Shown here: piece after piece, positions 1 through 11,511 of the stretch
How positions within the stretch are numbered: position 1 is the stretch's first letter
Layout of the letters: each line of letters begins with the position of its first letter
From: Simmondsia chinensis
Lineage: Eukaryota; Streptophyta; Magnoliopsida; Caryophyllales; Simmondsiaceae
Length of the DNA stretch: 64,000 nt
Reading direction: 5' to 3'
Assembly: GCA_018398585.1 (NCBI GenBank)
Contig: JAGTTD010000003.1
Location: 10,424,637 to 10,488,636 of the forward strand
Notes under the pieces: model-generated
Database searches by the model: none
Told to the model about the DNA's origin: nothing
The model's input: the letters and a program-made list of their open reading frames with translations, nothing else
Made by a program: the position numbers and the translations under genes

Positions 1-729
1 AGCAGTCATAATCCTAAGCAATAGTGCAAGTGGCTATCTTTAGCTGAGTTCTGGTATAATACACATGCTCATTCCTCCTTGGGCACTACTTTTAAAGCTC
101 TATATGGTTATGATCCTCCCTTTCCCATTATGTCCCCAATATGATGCTTCTATTGCGGTGGAAGTGAATGAGCTCTTGTAGCAATGGAAACAGTTAGTAC
201 ATCAGCTAAAAGACCATTTGCAATTGACTCAATCCCAAATGAAGTTCTTTGTTGACAAGAAAAGAACTTATCGATCTTTTTAAGTTGGAGATATGGTATA
301 CTTCAAATTACAGCCTTATTGACAATGTTCAGTGGTAGTTCGCAAGAATGTTAAGCTATGTGCTCATTACTTTGGTCCTTACAAAGTCTTACAAAAGTTA
401 GGATAAGTAGCTTATCATTTGGACTTGCCCCCTAATGCTTCTGTTCACCTTGTCATTCATGTGTCCCTGTTGAAGAAGCATGTTGTTGCTGACACAAAAT
501 GTTCAGCTCGTCCACCAACAGCTTCCTCAAATGGTATCATTCTCCAAGAGCCTTTAGCTATTTTTGATTCCCGTACTGTCCAACATAATGGCAAGAAGAT
601 TTAGCAGGCTTTAATTTAATGGGCCAACCTTTGCAAGGAAGATGCAACTTGGGAAGATTTAAAGTTAATTAAGAGTCAATTTCCTATTTTTGATTCTTGA
701 GAAGAGAATCTTTTCAAAGGGGGAAGTAT
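1..729 (+). pseudogene. Ty3/gypsy pol 3' end (integrase C-terminus and chromodomain-like tail), broken
   Basis: The first bases translate to an integrase core end (AEFWYNTHAHSSLGTTFKAL, then YGYDPP), the usual WYN...ALYGxxPP signature of Ty3/gypsy integrases. The C-terminal region follows (GDMVYFKLQPY, HYFGPYKVL, then HLVIHVSLLKKH at 419-604). A WANLCKEDATWEDL stretch near 620-660 looks like the chromodomain-type tail of chromoviral elements. In-frame stops interrupt the frame several times, so this is a dead copy. The rest of pol lies left of the window. A purine-rich tract at 717-727 precedes the LTR, as expected for a polypurine tract. Confidence 0.85.
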
Positions 730-1017
730 TGTTGTGAATTGTATTCATGGGTTAAGCAGTTCCTTCATTAGTACTAGTTCAATTCTTTTGTTTTAGCCGT
801 GTATTGCTTTGGCGGGAATGTCGGTTGCTGTTAGTTAGTGAGCTAGATATTTCGAGTTGTTTTGCCGCCTCTTGTATACAAAGAAAATAAGTAGCTTGGG
901 TCTATGCTTGTGAGATTCATTCAAGAAATAGAAAATATCTTCTTTTCTCATCTCAATTCTCTCTCTTCTTCCTCATATGATATTCTCTCTCCTAGGTTAT
1001 GATCTAAGATCATAACA
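730..1017 (+). repeat. 3' LTR of the left-edge Ty3/gypsy element
   Basis: It starts TGTTGTGAATTG directly after the polypurine tract and ends ATCATAACA, so it is bounded by TG...CA. Length is 288 bp. A perfect 21-bp palindrome (10-bp arms around one base) lies at 996-1016, at the U5 end. The partner 5' LTR is outside the window, so the boundaries rest on the termini and the upstream tract alone. Confidence 0.7.
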
Positions 1018-1627
1018 TGTTGATGGTTAGTGTAAAACTAATTTAGGAATTACTGAATAAATATATTTAATTAAACATTGTAATAATATTTATTTAGTAA
1101 AATTAAATATGATTAAATGATAATCAAGTGTTATCATGATATAATAATCAGATTTGAACCATCAAGAGTTAGAATTAAATTATCGCGAAGGTCCCTTAGC
1201 AGGCCTTTACGGATTCACTAGTTGGAAATATTTAAGATGAATTCATGTGATGGATTATTTATTCATTAGATAAATAAATCAACTTCGCAAATCATGAAGT
1301 TGAATATGTACAAGTGGGAATCTAACTGAAAAAAAGAGGAATACAATAAAATAAAAACGAAACAAAAAAGGGAAAAAAAAAAGAAAACTAGGTGCATAGC
1401 TCGCCTTGGCTCAAGAGGCCGGCCTAGCCATCCATGGCAATGTCGCATGGAACATGGTGCTACACATGTCGTCTCATAGATCACTACATCATGAATTCGC
1501 ACCCGACACTGAGCGACTAATGATAGCTTGACACATGTTAGTGTTGACGTGGTGTAAGGTTGCATGCTTAGAATGAAATGGCACCGTTTTGTCTTGTGTT
1601 TCATGTCCCACATTGGTTGACATAGCA
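1018..1627 (+). repeat. Diverged Angela-type copia LTR fragment
   Basis: No gene is seen here. The order of landmarks follows the Angela-type LTR at 35,777-38,250 in the same orientation: an AT-rich stretch with ATTTATTTAGT, a GAGGTCCC-like then GCCTTTA/GCCTCTGTA block, an A-rich run of about 60 bases, then a GC-richer block ending in a CCCACATTGG-like segment. Similarity is patchy and was judged by eye. A 120-codon minus-strand ORF here has no recognisable domain. Confidence 0.5.
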
Positions 1628-2045
1628 TGTCTATAAAGTTTGATGCTAGTTTATTTAGTTAGATTTATGTATCCTAGTTTTTATTAGCCTATTTACTAGA
1701 AGTAATTTTAATTTTGATTTAGAGTACATTTTCATAACTGAGAGTATCTTTCTATATTACGCAAATAATCTAGGGATTCATCCAATTACCTTTTTACCTC
1801 TTTACACTTATTATAACGCTAGGATTATTTTAGTATTTTGCCATCTCTCTAGTCCACTATAAATAGAGGCTCATTGTAACACTTCATTTATTCATATTGT
1901 TTTAAGTTTTAATTAAAGTTCTCATTAAATTAAGTGTGATCTTTTAATTCTCTGCATGAGATTAGAGAGGTTTCTGTATCTTTGGCTTAGCCTACCAAGG
2001 TGGTGACATTGGTTTCACTGTAGTGGGGTTTCTAACCTCGCTACA
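1628..2045 (+). repeat. 5' LTR of a Ty3/gypsy element
   Basis: This matches 5,399-5,807 along its whole length. Both start TGTCTAT(A/G)AAGTTTGA and both end in an ACA following a tract around AACCTC. A TATA-like CTATAAATAG lies at 1,857-1,866, followed by a region rich in TTCATT, which fits a U3/R promoter. LTR length is about 418 bp. A degenerate initiator-Met-type primer binding site (TCGGTAT...) follows at 2,047. Confidence 0.8.
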
Positions 2046-5000
2046 ATCGGTATTTATTAGTTTTCCCTCATATGTTTCAACATCAGTTGGGATCAAAGCT
2101 TCAAATGTCAAGGAGTAGGACATATTGCCTCTGAGTGCTCTAACCACCAAGTTGTCACTCTTGGCGAAGGATAGAGTGAAGAAGATGAAGAGGAAGAGAT
2201 GTAGCCCTAGCTCAATGAAGAAGACAAAGAGTCTACATGTAGAACTAGTTGAATCTCTTATGGTACATCAAGTACTTAGCATTGATGCGGTAAGTAAGGA
2301 AGAGCATTGGTGCCTTCATAACATCTTCCACACAAGATGCACCACAAGGAACAAAGTTCGCGATGTTATCATCGACAATGGAAGTTGGAAAAACATTGTT
2401 GCTACTAACATGGTGGAGAAATTAGAGCTTCCTACTAAATCTCATCCACAACCATACAAGAAACAATAGCTATGGAAGGGGAAATAAAGTTCGAGTTGTG
2501 AAGTGATGCCTTGTACAATTTTAATTGGGAATAAGTATGAGGATGATATTTGATGTGACGATATTCCCGTATATGCTTGTCACTTACTTCTTGGTCACCC
2601 TTGGCAATATGATCATCGAGCTATCCATGATGGCTATCATAATTCCTATTCTTTTGTGAAGGATAGAATAAAGATCAAGTTTGTCCCTATGAATCTTGAA
2701 GATCGTTTGAAGAAGGCAAACAATAGAATGATCATAAGGTCTAATGTAGATAAGGCTTGCCGACAATCTAAGATAACATGCTTTTTATAGGTGTTTGAGG
2801 AAAATGAATGTTTTAACTCAACTCCTGAAGCTATCAGGCCTTATTCAAAGAATTTTCTAATGTTTTACCATAGGACATCCCTCCTGGAGTACCACCCATG
2901 CAAGTTATCCAACATGCTATTAACTTTGTTCCTGAAGCTGTTATTCCTAATTGTCTTGCTTATCGAATGAGTCTTCAAAAGCATAAAGAACTTCAATGCA
3001 AGGTCAAGGAACTCATGGCTAAGGGATTAGTGAAAGAAAGTGTTAGCCCCTATGTTGTGCCTGAACTTTAAGTCCCCAAGAAAGATTAGACATGGCGAAT
3101 GTGCTTAGATAGTCGAGCAGCAAACATGATCACAATCAAATAGCGCTTCCAGTACCATACCTCAATGATCTATTAGATCAATTGCATGGATCAACCATTT
3201 TTTCAAGGATTTGCCTCCATAGTGGACATCATCAAATTAGAATGTGACCCAGAGATGAATGGAAGATTGCCTTCAAGACTCACGATGGGGTATATGAGTG
3301 GACTCTTATGCCTTTTGGCCTCTCCAATGCACCAAGTATGTTCATGCGCCTTATGAATCATGTCTCTTGATCTTTCATTGGAAATTTTATTATTGTCTAC
3401 TTCAATGATTTTCTAGTGTACAACAAGAACAAGGAGGAACACAATGAGAAGGTTATTTACCTAGGTTACGTCATCTCAAGTCGAGGCATTGATATGGACC
3501 GGAGCAAAGTTGAAGCAATTGTGAAGTGGCCCACGCTGCAAACACTATGTGAAGTTAGGAGCTTCCATGGATTAGCCTCTTTCTATAGACATTTCATTCG
3601 AGATTTCAGCTCAACTGTTGCCCTAATGACTGAATGCATGAAAGGAGATCACTACAGTTGAAATGATAAAGCCGCAAAGTAAGTTTTGAAGAACAAAGAT
3701 GAGGATAACCGAAGCACCTATTTTGGCATTACCCAATTTCTATTTGGTATTTGAAGTTGATTGTAATGCCTTAAATGTGGGCATTGGTGCGTTCTTGGCC
3801 AAGAAGGTCATCCTATTGCCTTATTTAGTGAGAAGTTGAAGTTGAATGATGCTAAATTAAAGTATTCTGCATATGACAAGAAGTTCTATGCTATTGTTTG
3901 AGCATTGGATAACTGGAGTCATTACCTACTACCTAAGGAGTTTGTCCTATATTCTAACCATGAAGGCCTTAGGCATCTAAAGTCACAACAAAAGCTTAAT
4001 CATCACCACGTTGCATGGAGTGAATTTGTTCAAGCTTTTCCATTTTTATTAAAGCTCAAGTTAGGCATGCAAAACAAGTTTCCTCATGCTCTAAGTCAAT
4101 GTCATACGCTTCTTTCCATGGTGCAACTAAAAGTTGTTGGTTTTAAAACTGTGAAAGAATTGTACGAAGATGATCTTGGCTTTGGTGCGATATGGAAGAA
4201 TAATATGGAAGGTTCATGTCAACTCCTTCCTAGGCGAAATGGCTTCTTATTCAAAGGCAATCAACTATGTATCCCTCCAGGTTCATTACGTCATGCTATC
4301 ATTCAAGAGGCTCATGATGGAGGATGAGTTGGCCACTTTGGAAGAGACAAGATAGTAGATCTTGTTAAAGAAAATTTTTATTGGCTTAGAATTGATAGAG
4401 ATGTTGCAATTCATATATCAAGAGATACTGCACTTGCCGCATTGCCAAAATGGGTAATTAAAATACTAGACTATATATGCTTTTACATGTTTCACAAACC
4501 CTATGGGAAGATGTAAGCATGGATTTTTTATTGGGGCTACAAAGAACTCAATGCAACAAAGACTCTATCATGGTCATTGTTGAGAGAATTTAAAAAATGG
4601 CACATGTTATACCACGCGACAAAACATATGATGCTTCCAGTGTTACTAATTTATACTTCAAGAAAATTATGGATCTTCATGTTCCCAAGACTATCACGTT
4701 TGATCGAGATGCAAAGTTTTTGAGTTATGTTTTGCAAGTACTTTGGCGTAATATGGGTATGTACTGCAATTTAGCACAACTAGCCACGTTCAACTAAAGT
4801 TGTGAACAAGAGTTTGGGAAATCTTTTACGAAGTTTGCTGGTAAGCATGTTCGTCAGTGGGATCTCGTATTGGCCCAAGCTGAGTTCATCTATAGCAAAT
4901 TTGTTAGCCAATGACCAGACAACATCCCTTTTAAGTTGTGTATGGATAGCGGCCATTAAGTCCTTTGGACCTCATGCTTGTAACCATTTCCATGCATTTC

Positions 5001-5398
5001 AGACTTGATACAAACAAGCAAGCAAAGGAGATCAAGAAACTTCATGAAGAAGTTAGTGGAAGGATCCAATGACAAAATACAAAGTATCAAAGTCAAGCGA
5101 ACAAGCATCACAAACACGCAAGGTTCAATGAAGTAGATTTGGTTTGGATTCATCTCAAAAAGGATTGTTTCCTGCTAAAGCACGTGCTAAGCTTTCCCCT
5201 CGAGTTGGTGGTCCTTTTCGTGTCTTGAAACGTATCAACAACAATTCATACAAGATTGAGCTTCCCAAAGATTATGGAGTTTTTGCTACGTAAAATGTTG
5301 GTGACCTTTCCCCATATTATGAAGATCAAGATGCGCAAGATGAACATGTTCGAGACTCAACGACGAGTCTTCTCCAACCTGAGGAGTATGACATGAAG
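2046..5398 (+). pseudogene. Ty3/gypsy gag-pol remnant between two LTRs
   Basis: Domains run in the expected order. A zinc knuckle with its first Cys changed (SFKCQGVGHIASECSN, ~2,090-2,145) is followed by an aspartic protease with DNGS at the active site (VIIDNGSWKNIV, ~2,365) and the flap-side LLLGHPWQYDH (~2,590). Reverse transcriptase has YFNDFLVYN in place of the YxDD box (~3,400). RNase H spans ~3,790-4,000. The integrase zinc-binding region starts near 4,290 (HDGG*VGHFGRDK) and the core follows. The C-terminus PFRVLKRINNNSYKIELP is at ~5,210, with SPYYEDQ near the end. Most of gag is missing: only about 30 bases separate the primer site from the zinc knuckle. Many stops and the loss of YxDD show it is inactive. 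Confidence 0.85.
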
Positions 5399-5807
5399 TG
5401 TCTATGAAGTTTGACCCCTAATTTATTTAGTTAACTTTATTCATCTTAGTCTTTATCAGTCTAGTTGCTAGAAGTAATTTGAATTTTGATTTACAGTATA
5501 TTTTTACATTTGGGAGTATCTTTCCAAATTAAGGAAATAAACTAGTGATCTGTCTAATTACCTTTTTACCACTTAGTCTTGTTATATCTCTAGGGTTATT
5601 TTAGTCTTTTGCTATCTGGCTAATCCTAGAGGGTCATTGTACCACTTCATTCATTTATATTATTTTCAATTTCGATTGAAGTTCTAATTAAATTGAGTGT
5701 TCTCTTTAATCCTTTGCATGAGATTAGGGGGTTTTATGTATCCTTGGCTTATCCTACTAATGTGGTGATATTGGCTTCACCATAGTAGGGTTTTTAACCT
5801 CACCACA
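5399..5807 (+). repeat. 3' LTR of the 1.6-5.8 kb Ty3/gypsy element, followed by another primer-site-like sequence
   Basis: Direct repeat partner of 1,628-2,045. It ends CACCACA at 5,807 and is immediately followed by ATTGGTATGCATCA, again like an initiator-Met primer binding site, and by TTTTCCCTCGTATG, which matches the bases after the left LTR. A 3' LTR is not normally followed by a primer site, so the arrangement looks like LTR-internal-LTR-internal. Confidence 0.8.
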
Positions 5808-6230
5808 ATTGGTATGCATCAATTTTCCCTCGTATGTTTTCCTTCATACTTTTCTATGTCATCGATTTTTTTACTGTGTTTTCCATTCAATAGCCTATTA
5901 AGTATGAGTATTGGAAATTGAGTTTAGCATCCAAAAACTTTTGAAAAATACTTCTTTTGGAGAACTAAAAGACAAAAATACTCCAAGTGGTCAAAAGGAG
6001 GTTGCAGAGAAGTTCTCGCGATCTCAGTAGTTTCCTTCAGTCAGTATTTTATGGGTCTTCTTTCCGGAAATTCCCTTTTCCTCTAATTTCTTTTTATGCT
6101 TTATTTTAATATTTTCTTTTCCATTTATTTATTTTCTTGTTTGTTATATTTTATATTCTATCATGATATGAATATATTTCATTAGAGGTTTGTAGATTTA
6201 AAATTAGGAATTTTATAGTGCTGTGCTGCA
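5808..6230 (+). repeat. Leader-like stretch, then a piece of Angela-type LTR
   Basis: There is no gene. The first ~40 bases repeat the sequence after the left gypsy LTR. From about 6,080 to 6,225 the sequence (TTTTCTTTTCCATTTATTTATTTTC, then ATTAGAGG, GTAGATTTAAAATTAGGAATTTT in short blocks) parallels the 3' third of the plus-oriented Angela-type LTR near 37,860-38,010. The boundary between the two parts is not clear. Confidence 0.4.
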
Positions 6231-6234
6231 CTAG

Positions 6235-6790
6235 TTTTGGTCAATTTAGGAAATATTTTGAAATACATCACAACAGGATTCAGTGCAAGGATGTACATAC
6301 AGGATGCAATTGAAAAAATATGGTGTAAATGCTTTCTTGCAATGCAGAAAGAGGTAGCAAATGCATGGCTTGTCTCACTCCTAATCAGTATGATAGATAA
6401 GTTTCTTAAACTATCACAACGATTTGTTCATCACCTTCTTACAATTTTGGGACTAAGGAACAAGTTTGCGAGTGACGTGAAGTGCCTTCTAACAAAAAAC
6501 ATAGTGAGTCCTGTCATTTCACCCCATGAGCGTGCCTCAAGAACAAATTTATATGAAATGAAAATAAGCAAATACTTAATATGCAAGGGAAGATGAGGCC
6601 CTCACCATTTTTACAAGATGGGGCGAAGTGGTGTGAATTCCACCGTTGTGCTAGGCACATTATTGAAGAATGCCAAGCTTTGGTAAGCCAAGTAGATGGA
6701 TGACTTGGTTAAATCGGGATAGGTTGAGCAGTATGTGGATATTGAGAAGTTAAAATCAATGAAATACGGGAAGGCATTTGCCGTTTAGTA
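6235..6790 (+). pseudogene. Ty3/gypsy gag fragment (Tat/Athila-like)
   Basis: The translation includes FLAMQKEVANAWLVSL and MIDKFLKLSQRFVHHLL, matching the retrotransposon-gag pattern (FL...ARAW...LSRSF...F). In another frame near 6,610-6,690 there is KWCEFHRCARHIIEECQAL, the CxxH...H...EEC motif typical of Tat/Athila-type gags. This motif differs from the plain zinc knuckle at ~2,100, so it probably comes from a different element, not from a second copy of the neighbouring one. It is frameshifted and truncated at both ends. Confidence 0.65.
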
Positions 6791-7050
6791 TGGAGTCAAG
6801 AAACGAGAACCACCAAAGAGAATAATGATGAAGTTGGAGTTTAGAAAGTTTGAAGACATGCGTGAAACCAGACTGGGGATTTTACTCGCCATAGGAGTCC
6901 TTGAAAAATAGAAAAAGATAGAAGGTGTGTTTAAATAAATTTCTTCCTTGTTTGGAAGAGGCTTTTTAAAAATATTTTCCAAGTAACGTTTATAAGTTAC
7001 CGCAAGGTGCCTATAATAGTCCAAGTTACTCCTTGTAGGCGGCCACAAGG
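6791..7050. other. Unassigned spacer
   Basis: I see no recognisable coding or repeat structure in this 260-bp stretch. The 104-codon minus-strand ORF that crosses it has no domain and runs into the neighbouring LTR. Confidence 0.4.
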
Positions 7051-7815
7051 TGTTGGGAAATATTTCAAAAAATATGCCCGAAATATAATAAATATACACA
7101 TTAAAAATATTTAAATTTTAATCAGATTTAGGATTGCTAACTAATACTCATGCATCACATAAAAATATTTTAGAAAAACATATACATAATAAATAGGAAA
7201 GCAAAACAAAGGAAAATATAAAAAGGAAAACTAAGAAAGGTTACATAAAAGAATAATAAAACAACACCTTACCATAAACTCTTGAGACTGCAAAGCCTTC
7301 TTCACAATCTCCTAAGGAAGCCATATCCCATGATAACATTTGAATACCATTTAACAATACTTAACCCACTAAATAAATATTGATGTACTCTAGAGCCAAA
7401 TATATCTATTTAATAAATCCTATATTTCCAATACATGAATCACCAAACCCTCCATAAATTATCAACAAGAGAAATAACTTAAAACTACTACTATTATATT
7501 TCTCAAGCTTTTCTTTAAGTTTTCAGTTTATCCTCGTCCGGAATTCTATGATTCCAAAAATAGCTTTCCTTGTATCAAATTTCATGGACATTCTCTTGAA
7601 ATATGTTGGCCAAATATTCATAATTTTTGAATGCTTGCAAATCTACTTAAGGGGATATCTTTATCTCAAAAAGAGACTATAAATTAATTATTGAATGTTT
7701 GTTCTCATCACACTCTACGCCACCACCAAACATATAAAAGATATTGGCTACTCTAAGAGACCTTACTTTTGAGTACATCAAACTGACATACACTATGCAT
7801 GAGTACAAGAAAGCA
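7051..7815 (-). repeat. Angela-type copia 3' LTR, minus orientation, internally deleted
   Basis: It starts TGTTGGGAAATATTTCAAA, like the minus-oriented LTRs at 30,442 and 39,744 (TGTTGGGATGAATTTCAAA), and follows them to about 7,310. It then jumps to the part that corresponds to ~31,390 onward, including AAGAGACTATA...TATTGAAT and the ACACTTCACGCC-like block at ~7,710, so about 700 bp is missing. The U3 end is also missing and joins pol near 7,815. Confidence 0.7.
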
Positions 7816-9780
7816 AGCCTTAGCAAGCCTCCTTCGCAACTTCTCAATTCTGCTATGTACTTGACTTCCATATTGAAGACAGTGATGCAAGATTGCTTGA
7901 TACTCCATCTTTTGGCTTCGACTCCAAGAGAAAACATATATGCTGATATTAAACACCTAGAATCCTCATCCAAATAGGCAACTCATGATAAGCCCAGCAT
8001 CATATCCTTACCATCTCGCTAAAGCTTGATCCCAAGAATACAATTGGCTTCTCTTAGGTCTTAACAATTGGTATATCTCGCAACATTCTGAATGAGTAGA
8101 AAGTCATCAGCATATAATACTAAGAAAGTCACTACTTTCCCACTATATTGCTTGCACAATCATGGTTTGTCTATCATTTATTCAAAGCCGTACAGTTTGA
8201 TAGCTTCATTGAGTCTAACATTCCCAAATAGACTAATTAAATTTGCATATTATATGATCTGGATTCTTGGAAACAAGTCCATCTTTGTATCATAAAGATA
8301 TCCACCTCAAGATGTCTATTCAAAAAAAGTTGTCTTGACAAAATTCATTTGTTGTATCTCATCATAATGAGATGCAGTGGATAAGAGTATACTTATGAAC
8401 TTAAGCATAGCAATTGGCCAGAAGGTCTCATCATAGAAAATTCCTTTAATTTTGTATAACCCTTGGCCACAAATTTAGCTTTGAAGTTCACTATCTTTCC
8501 GTCCACTTATATATGTCCTTCTCTTGCAGACCCATTTCGATTCAGTGGGCTCAATGCCTTTCAATGTAAGTTTCTGGCTTGGTTAGAATTAATTTATTCT
8601 AACTCAAATTTCACTACCTTAACCCCAGTTTGTATCTTTATTCTTCTGAACTTTATTTAAGTGAGAGGTTCAAATTCATTATGTAATCAACCTTTAAGAT
8701 TGTTGACACATATCTAACACGTGCCATGAGAATCCTGCCATTACATCTTGGACTTGTTTACTAAGTACAATATTAAAACTAGTCGAGGGTTGCATCAAAT
8801 ACATGAACGACATTATACGTTGTATCATGCCATTCACGTACAATATTATATATTACCAATTCATCTAATAACACAAGCTTATTTCTACCCTTGTGGTCAA
8901 TTACAAAACCTCCAACACAGCAAAGTTTTGATATATAAGATTGTAAAATAGACCACTCTTTCTTCATTTAGGATAACCAATAGACAAGCACACCTCTACC
9001 CTGAATAAGAAGGTGTCAAATACTTGGCTTTTACCCTTTCCACAACTCCCTTGGTGTTTTATGAAAAGATTTTGTATGAAACCAAGTTCATCAAACAAAC
9101 AACTGTGTAGGGCATATCCCCAAAACATGATCGTTAAAGGAGCATGAATCATGAGGGATCCTACCATATCAAATAATGGTTTATTGCTTCTAGCCGCAAC
9201 ACTATTATAGTAAGGAAATCTAAAACTTTCCTTATAAGCACTCACAACCTTGATCTATTTGAAGTTTTTTGAACTTTTCAAACGATACAACGTATATCCT
9301 CTTGCTTAAGTTTGAGAAGTTTTTTGAACTTCAGTTTTAAATTCATTGAATTTTCAAAGATTTAACACTTAGGTTTCAACAGGTATAACCTCTCCTTGAA
9401 CATGCAACATCCACAAGTATCTATGTGAATAAGTTCACGCAACTTAGCGACTCTAATTCATTTACTCTTAAAGGCCCGTATGGTCACCATTCCTTCCAAC
9501 ATTATTCACAGGCTGGCGAAATTCGCTAATTTAGTGATCATGTAAATCTGTTACAAACTAGTCTTTAAATCATAGTTGGATTAATATGACCGAAGCATAA
9601 GCACCACTTATAAGTTGTCTATTTGAGGAGATTCTCTTTTATATGGTCAAATAATATTTCTTGTATTACACACAGAGAATTGCCAATTGGAGATTTGATT
9701 TGGAATGAATAAACTATCTACCTCTATACCTTTGTAAATAAACATTTTATTTTCCTTAAAACTCAACTAAACTTTTTAAA
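7816..9780 (-). pseudogene. Angela-like Ty1/copia pol remnant, minus strand
   Basis: Read on the minus strand from right to left: an integrase segment at 9,245-8,964 (ARSNKPLFDMVGSLMIHAPL, then FWGYALHSCL, matching the copia ...LLDMVRSMM...FWGYAL pattern), a reverse transcriptase region about 8,700-8,000 including LYADDFLLI (YADD box) near 8,110, and an RNase H end at 7,973-7,830 (DEDSRCLISAYMFSLG, IKQSC). The same order and wording recur in the fuller element at 32-39 kb. Frequent stops mark a dead copy. Gag and the 5' LTR are absent. Confidence 0.8.
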
Positions 9781-9859
9781 AAAATAATTGCAGAAAGCAT
9801 TACAGATTTTTTTAATAAATAAATAAATACATATATTGAGATGTGATTCTAATAGTGAT

Positions 9860-11223
9860 TGTTTGCTATATTTATTTTTTAATGAGTGTGATGTGGTCGC
9901 AATGAATACAAATGTAAACAAATGTGCAAAAAGTAACTCATTGTGACTAAGAAGTGATCCTAAAGTTGAATGCACGTTTTTGATCTCAACCACTCACCAT
10001 TTTCAGAGAAAAGGAGGTGATATTTTTGGTGTATCTCACTTCGGTTAATACATGAGTTCTACTTATGCTTTAATTAAGAAGACTTTCTATATTTTTTTTT
10101 TTTTGTGGATTTTTCAATATATATTTGATAGAAAGTTAAAAGGGATATGGACCTCACTCAAGTGGCAGTTATAGTGACAGAGCAAGGCCCAAATACATCT
10201 TTCCTCAAACACTTAAAAATTAGGAGCTGAGGTGGAAACAAACCCAAGAGTTCAGCGCCCTTAACTTATAATAAATCGAATGATTTAGAGTCTGACAAGA
10301 TTTAGATGGAAAAAACCTTATTTGGGTCACGGGATGAGGACCAATGCAATCAAGGTCAAGCGTTGGTCGTCAAAGCCCTTAAACAACGGTGCAAACCGAA
10401 GTTCATCTAACTTATTAAGTAGTGACAATAGTGTTAAGACCAATGCAATCAAAGTCAAGCCTTGGCTGTGAATGCCTTAAACTAAAGCCTCAGTTCTTAA
10501 CTTTTCGATTTTGGGAACAACTTAAAACAAGAAGTTCATACTTGAAGGCCAAAGCACTTTATTACTGAAAAAATCAAGTACAACAACATCTACACTATGT
10601 TGATCTAAGTTAAGCTATGCTATTCCTAGGTAAAAAGCACAAATGTGCTATTAAAAAAAAAATACTTGAAGGAGTTTTGTACGGGTGGTGTTCGACTGTT
10701 TAGACAACAATAATATCTCTCATTTTTATTGCAGAAACTAAATAACGGCTATCCCTTATTTTCGTGGCATTTTCTTCCCACGTTAGGCCAGCAAGCTTCT
10801 TAAGTGCGTGAATGATCAAAGAATGGTCCCCTTGATATGGGGTGCTCAAGCATATTTCTTGAAGCCTAAGCCCGCTTTTTTAGTTGAAGTTTTTTTTAGA
10901 TGTCCCACATTCTCTTGGATAAGCTTGGTGACCACGCATATGAAATTGTGCACCAAGTAACTATCTCGAGCTTAGATACTACCTGTCTTGTAGCCTTCTT
11001 GGCAGTCCCTTGAGCTCGAGGTCCCATTTCCCTTCAGCCATCTCCAGCCTCGCATGGCTAATACACCTGTTCAAGTGATAAACTTCTCAAGCAGATGGGC
11101 TCGACACACCGTTATCTTAGTACCTTAAGCTAACTTTCCTCCAGGAGGCCCTCATGGGGTAAGCGCGTGGCACTTTGCCTAAGACAACATTGACCCAACT
11201 TTCTCAAATTTAGGATGTAAACA
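9860..11223 (-). repeat. 3' LTR of the 16.3-kb Tat-type Ty3/gypsy element
   Basis: It begins TGTTTGCTATATTTATTT and ends ATGTAAACA. It aligns with 24,746-26,139 from end to end, with shared blocks such as GTGTGATGTGGTCGC, the CTCAAGTGGCAGTTA block and AATGCAATCAAGGTCAAGC (20 bases or fewer each). Flanks are GTGAT on the left and TTGAT to the right of the partner LTR, which agree at four of five positions and suggest a 5-bp target duplication. Length is 1,364 bp. Confidence 0.9.
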
Positions 11224-11279
11224 AATGCCCCTTTTGGTTGTTGGTAAATTCAAATTTACGACGGGTAAAAATCTGCTTG

Positions 11280-11511
11280 ATTTGAGCCTCAACGGCTACA
11301 GGGAGCTAGAGAGAACACTATTTGATGTTTGACCTTCTTTGTTGCGTGTTTATAAGTATGATAGTTAGAGCTTCGAATCTCCACTTTTCCTACCATGTGC
11401 TCTCTCTTTGCTGTGATCAAGTGCTAAAAAACACTTGCTCTCTGTTCTCGAATCTTTGATCTCCGTTGCTTAATCTATTCCTTGTTCCTCTGCGTTTCTT
11501 CAAATCAAACG
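11280..11511 (+). promoter_or_regulatory. Candidate promoter/leader of the antisense accessory ORF
   Basis: On the plus strand, a TATA-like TTTATAAGTATG lies at about 11,349-11,360. A C/T-rich leader follows (CTCTCTTTGCTG, CTCCGTTGCTT, CCTTGTTCCTCTGCG) and then the first ATG of the accessory ORF near 11,512. This is the usual composition of a plant RNA polymerase II leader. The reading is inference from composition and spacing only. Confidence 0.4.

Noticed and set aside
1266..1628. 120-codon minus-strand ORF
   Set aside because: No domain, overlaps a degraded LTR, low-complexity stretch from an A-rich run on the other strand.
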